Assembly: GCA_945901215.1 (NCBI GenBank)
Contig: CAMDKE010000140.1
Coordinates: forward strand, 1 to 7,244
From: Comamonas sp. lk
GTDB taxonomy: Bacteria > Pseudomonadota > Gammaproteobacteria > Burkholderiales > Burkholderiaceae_C
Length of the DNA stretch: 7,244 nt
Direction of reading: 5' to 3'
Shown here: piece after piece, positions 6,435 through 7,244 of the stretch
Numbering within the stretch: the first letter of the stretch is position 1
How the letters are laid out: each line of letters opens with the position of its first letter
Notes under the pieces: generated by a model
Seen by the model: only the letters and a program-made list of their open reading frames with translations
What the model was told of the DNA's origin: nothing
Database searches by the model: none
Made by a program: the position numbers and the translations under genes

Positions 6435-6517
6435 GGGACGCAGCCATGGCGCAGGCGCCGATGGCGCGTAGGCCCGGGCACGCGCACCGCTCATAGCTGG
6501 CAGACCGCGCTCGGGGC

Positions 6518-7244
6518 TCAGGCCACCACCACCGGCGCACGCAGCGCCGGCAGTCCCGCCCACAGCGGTGCGGGGAAGGACTCAGCGTCAAAGGCCTTGT
6601 CTCCGTCTTCATCGGGTACACCGGTGGTTTGGATACTTTTAAAGTCAAAGCGCTGCGTGTCCATCAGGTGCGAGGGCACCACGTTTTGCAGCGCGGTAAA
6701 CATGCTCTCGATGCGCCCCGGGTACTGCTTTTCCCAGTCGCGCAACATATTGCCGATTTGCTTGCGCTGCAGGTTTTCCTGGCTGCCGCACAAGGTGCAG
6801 GGAATGATGGGGAAAGCACGGTGCGCAGCCCAGCGCACCAGGTCTTTTTCGGCCACATTGGCCAGCGGCCGGATCACGATATGGCCGCCGTCGTCGCTGA
6901 CCAGTTTCGGTGGCATGCCTTTGAGTTTGCCGCCGAAGAACATGTTTAAAAAGAAGGTTTGCAGCATGTCGTCGCGGTGGTGACCGAGCGCGATTTTGGT
7001 GACCTTGAGTTCGTCTGCCACGCGGTACAAGATGCCCCGGCGCAAGCGGCTGCACAGGCTGCACATGGTCTTGCCCTCGGGGATGACCTTTTTGACAATG
7101 CTGTAGGTGTCTTGCGTCTCGATGTGAAACGGCACACCCAGCTGCTTCAGATAAGCCGGCAGGATGTGGTCGGGAAAGCCGGGCTGCTTTTGGTCCAGGT
7201 TGACGGCAATCAGCTCAAAGTCGATCGGCGCGCGGGCCTTGAGC
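6518..7244 (-). CDS. ttcA: tRNA 2-thiocytidine(32) synthetase TtcA, N-terminus cut by window edge
   Basis: TtcA thiolates cytidine 32 in the tRNA anticodon loop, using ATP and an oxygen-sensitive iron-sulfur cluster. The visible part is 241 residues, beginning LKARAPIDFELIAVNLDQ. E. coli TtcA has about 311, so roughly the first 60-80 residues, including the PP-loop SGGKDS, lie beyond the right edge. The visible part has both CxxC pairs of the family: CSLC (cysteines at 7063-7061 and 7054-7052) and CTLC (6799-6797 and 6790-6788). It also has the LGHHRDD motif, the FFGGKLKGMPPKL stretch and VIRPLANVAEKDL. The C-terminal tail after about DFKSI is variable in the family. The stop is TGA at 6520-6518. 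It appears to be the first visible gene of a same-strand run continuing into the lipoprotein and phosphatase genes. The complete cysteine set suggests a working enzyme. Confidence 0.96.
   Translation of the reverse strand, partial: LKARAPIDFELIAVNLDQKQPGFPDHILPAYLKQLGVPFHIETQDTYSIVKKVIPEGKTMCSLCSRLRRGILYRVADELKVTKIALGHHRDDMLQTFFLNMFFGGKLKGMPPKLVSDDGGHIVIRPLANVAEKDLVRWAAHRAFPIIPCTLCGSQENLQRKQIGNMLRDWEKQYPGRIESMFTALQNVVPSHLMDTQRFDFKSIQTTGVPDEDGDKAFDAESFPAPLWAGLPALRAPVVVA

Noticed and set aside
5607..6983. Plus-strand open frame of 458 codons across three minus-strand genes
   Set aside because: It runs antisense to the phosphatase, lipoprotein and ttcA genes, each supported by motifs. Its product is low-complexity Arg/Ala/Gly/His-rich and shows no domain.

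Overview
The window is an ordinary-looking chromosomal stretch from a GC-rich betaproteobacterium. The RuvB, TtcA and UDP-glucose dehydrogenase sequences and the dense, mostly minus-strand packing suggest Burkholderiales, probably Comamonadaceae (Rhodoferax/Polaromonas/Acidovorax-like). This placement rests on remembered family sequences, not on a search. I saw no rRNA, tRNA, CRISPR array, insertion sequence or phage gene.

Layout: positions 1-1098 (minus) hold most of a UDP-glucose 6-dehydrogenase gene (ugd) that runs off the left edge. Positions 1167-1892 (minus) hold a cis-prenyl transferase gene of the undecaprenyl diphosphate synthase type (uppS), 68 bp upstream of ugd on the same strand. 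Positions 1893-2176 are a divergent control region. Positions 2177-3247 (plus, GTG start) are ruvB, the only plus-strand gene. It ends in a 4-bp tail-to-tail stop overlap with the next gene. Positions 3244-4995 (minus) encode a 583-residue membrane protein that joins an alkylglycerol-monooxygenase-like fatty acid hydroxylase domain to a YhhN/TMEM86 (lysoplasmalogenase-type) domain. Positions 4996-5149 are intergenic and carry an exact 12-bp-period array of five DnaA-box-like 9-mers and a 16-bp perfect palindrome. Positions 5150-5800 (minus) encode a histidine phosphatase, 5817-6434 (minus) a DUF4136-type lipoprotein, and 6518-7244 (minus) the C-terminal three quarters of the tRNA 2-thiocytidine synthetase TtcA.

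Genes working together: uppS and ugd both feed envelope polysaccharide synthesis (lipid carrier and UDP-glucuronate) and are probably cotranscribed. ttcA, the lipoprotein gene and the phosphatase gene are closely packed on one strand and look like one transcription unit. The fusion gene lies downstream of them across the repeat-bearing gap and may have its own control.

The two points most worth following are the fusion protein and the repeat array. The fusion links two enzyme families that in animals act on ether lipids (alkyl-glycerol cleavage and lysoplasmalogen vinyl-ether cleavage), so it may be a one-chain ether-lipid-degrading enzyme. The periodic DnaA-box-like array lies directly upstream of it.
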